NCBI GenBank assembly: GCA_004000155.1 | Contig: RCSS01000818.1 | Coordinates: forward strand, 1 to 18,323 | Direction: 5' to 3' | DNA from: Tubulinosema ratisbonensis | Taxonomy: Eukaryota; Microsporidia; Tubulinosematidae | Length of the DNA: 18,323 nt | Part shown: piece after piece, positions 17,424 to 18,323 of the stretch | How the letters are laid out: each line of letters begins with the position of its first letter | Position numbering within the stretch: the first letter of the stretch is position 1 | The notes under the pieces: model-generated | The model's database searches: none | Told to the model about the DNA's origin: nothing | Seen by the model: only the letters and a program-made list of their open reading frames with translations | Translations under genes and position numbers: made by a program

Positions 17424-18006
17424 TTATTTATGAAAAACTTGGATCGCCTGAGTATTAATCCCATGTTTAGAATTCACAAACTCACATTTATGGTAGAAAA
17501 TTACATGAAAGAATTTAAGTAGATTAAGTTTAAAATAATATTTGGCTTCCTTTGTAAAAATAATTGAATCTGAACAAACTTGAGAACAAATAATAGGTAT
17601 TAAAGTGGCTGTTTTTTTTAAAAGTATCACACGAGAAAGACTCATTGTACTTGATTTTGTACTTTTACAGTACAAATGCTATCTGTACGATTGTTTGGTG
17701 ATCTACCTTGGCGAGAAATTCATCATTGTCTCATTAATCTGAACTTTAAAATAGGAACTTTAAGTTTGTTATACGAAAAATCAACATCTTGGATAGAATT
17801 AATTAAGTGTTTTAGTATGTTTTCGATGCCGTGACTGATATACTGAGAGCTACATTTATATTGTATCTAGGCTGCCTACAGCGTATTTTTTGACAACCAT
17901 AAGAACAGTAAACATTGGAATCAGAAAATTGTAAAAAACGAACTGTTTTATATAGATCGGATTCTCTATAGTGGATGCAGCTTGTATACATGTACTTCCA
18001 AACCAT
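17424..18006 (-). pseudogene. Dead Merlin/IS1595-type (ISXO2-like) transposase, relic D
   Basis: The segment 17424-17675 on the minus strand carries the C-terminal core: 'TATLIPIICSQVCSDSIIFT' matches T-A-x-T-L-x-P-I-I-x-x-x-V-x-x-G-S-I-I-x-T-D, and 'HKCEFVNSKHGINTQAIQ' matches H-x-x-x-F-V-N-x-x-x-G-x-x-T-Q-x-I-E. The second catalytic Asp is replaced and the frame ends shortly after, without the Trp-containing tail. The segment 17815-18006 carries a Cys-bearing N-terminal piece ('VYCSYGCQKIRCRQ') compatible with a degraded zinc knuckle, and just downstream in another frame 'FSYNKLKVPILKF' fits the S-K-L-x-L-x-x-I-L stretch. A further patch 'DHQTIVQI' lies near 17700-17670. The block with the first catalytic Asp-Glu is missing, implying an internal deletion of about 150-180 bp. 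It lies 120 bp upstream of the truncated transporter, same strand. Confidence 0.75.
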
Positions 18007-18323
18007 CCCATCGCTTTCACTTTTGTAATTTAGATTCTCATTTATGAATTAAATTCTTAGCACCCTCTCTTTTTTTAAAAGACTAACTCAAATATCTAGG
18101 TGATAAATTCAACAGTACTCAAAGTTAGACATTAATCACAAAAAATCAGATAAAAACATGGATTGAATATTAATTTTTAATAATTAAAATTTTCTATTTT
18201 TATAAATTAAAGGAGGGAGGAATAAAAATTAGAATTCCAATTAACTGAGAATAAAAATTATAAAATTCAATTTTTCAACAAAAAAAAATAAATATTATAT
18301 TTCTATTCTTATATTTTCATACT
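18007..18323. other. AT-rich right edge, nothing recognised
   Basis: This is the upstream flank of transposase relic D and A/T-rich sequence with a short purine tract (aaaggagggagg, about 18209-18220). No gene, RNA or terminal inverted repeat could be recognised before the window ends. Confidence 0.5.

Noticed and set aside
17424..17675. Small intact gene of 83 residues on the minus strand
   Set aside because: Its second half matches the C-terminal T-Q-x-I block of the transposase family, and upstream DNA carries other blocks of the same family; it is a fragment of relic D.

Overview
The window is very AT-rich eukaryotic DNA. Its compact, mostly intronless genes, short fast-evolving proteins, and identical ACCCTTAAATG contexts at two start codons fit a microsporidian nuclear genome. 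The long gene-poor stretches point to one of the larger, transposon-littered microsporidian genomes rather than a compact Encephalitozoon type. The genus cannot be fixed from this window. Scattered single N characters occur in both genes and deserts; they look like unresolved or polymorphic bases.

Layout. Positions 1-3376 hold no intact gene. They contain a 17-bp perfect hairpin (375-417), two faint possible transposase remnants, and one clear dead Merlin/IS1595-type (ISXO2-like) transposase on the minus strand (about 2524-3060). Positions 3377-4962 hold two minus-strand genes only 47 bp apart: a secreted Lys/Glu/Asp-rich repeat protein (upstream) and a small thioredoxin-fold-like ER or secreted protein (downstream). 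Positions 5484-6386 hold a divergent plus-strand Dsk2/ubiquilin gene (UBL, STI1, UBA). Positions 6387-9847 are a desert with a second dead transposase on the plus strand (about 7765-8490), retaining parts of the zinc knuckle and the DDE core. Positions 9848-10513 hold a minus-strand cyclin-box protein. Positions 10514-14341 are another desert with a 5 x 20-bp tandem repeat, a third plus-strand transposase relic (about 11879-12150) and two fainter candidates. Positions 14342-15961 hold a minus-strand 539-residue protein with an OB-fold-like segment. Positions 16133-16942 encode the C-terminal region of coatomer beta (beta-COP/Sec26), and 16852-17298 encode the C-terminal part of an amino-acid transporter. 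The two open frames overlap and both lack their N-terminal halves. Positions 17424-18006 are a fourth transposase relic, on the minus strand, just upstream of the transporter stump.

The recognisable genes are housekeeping: shuttling of ubiquitinated cargo to the proteasome (Dsk2), cyclin-dependent kinase control, COPI vesicle traffic, amino-acid uptake and possibly nucleic-acid binding. The Lys-rich secreted protein is a candidate spore-wall or polar-tube-associated factor. No operon-like functional link is evident.

The most notable results are: (1) the deserts are largely a graveyard of Merlin-like transposases, seen only by reading across stops and frameshifts; (2) the transporter/beta-COP junction, where two 5'-truncated genes overlap in frames offset by -1 across a T8 run. 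No new molecular system was identified.
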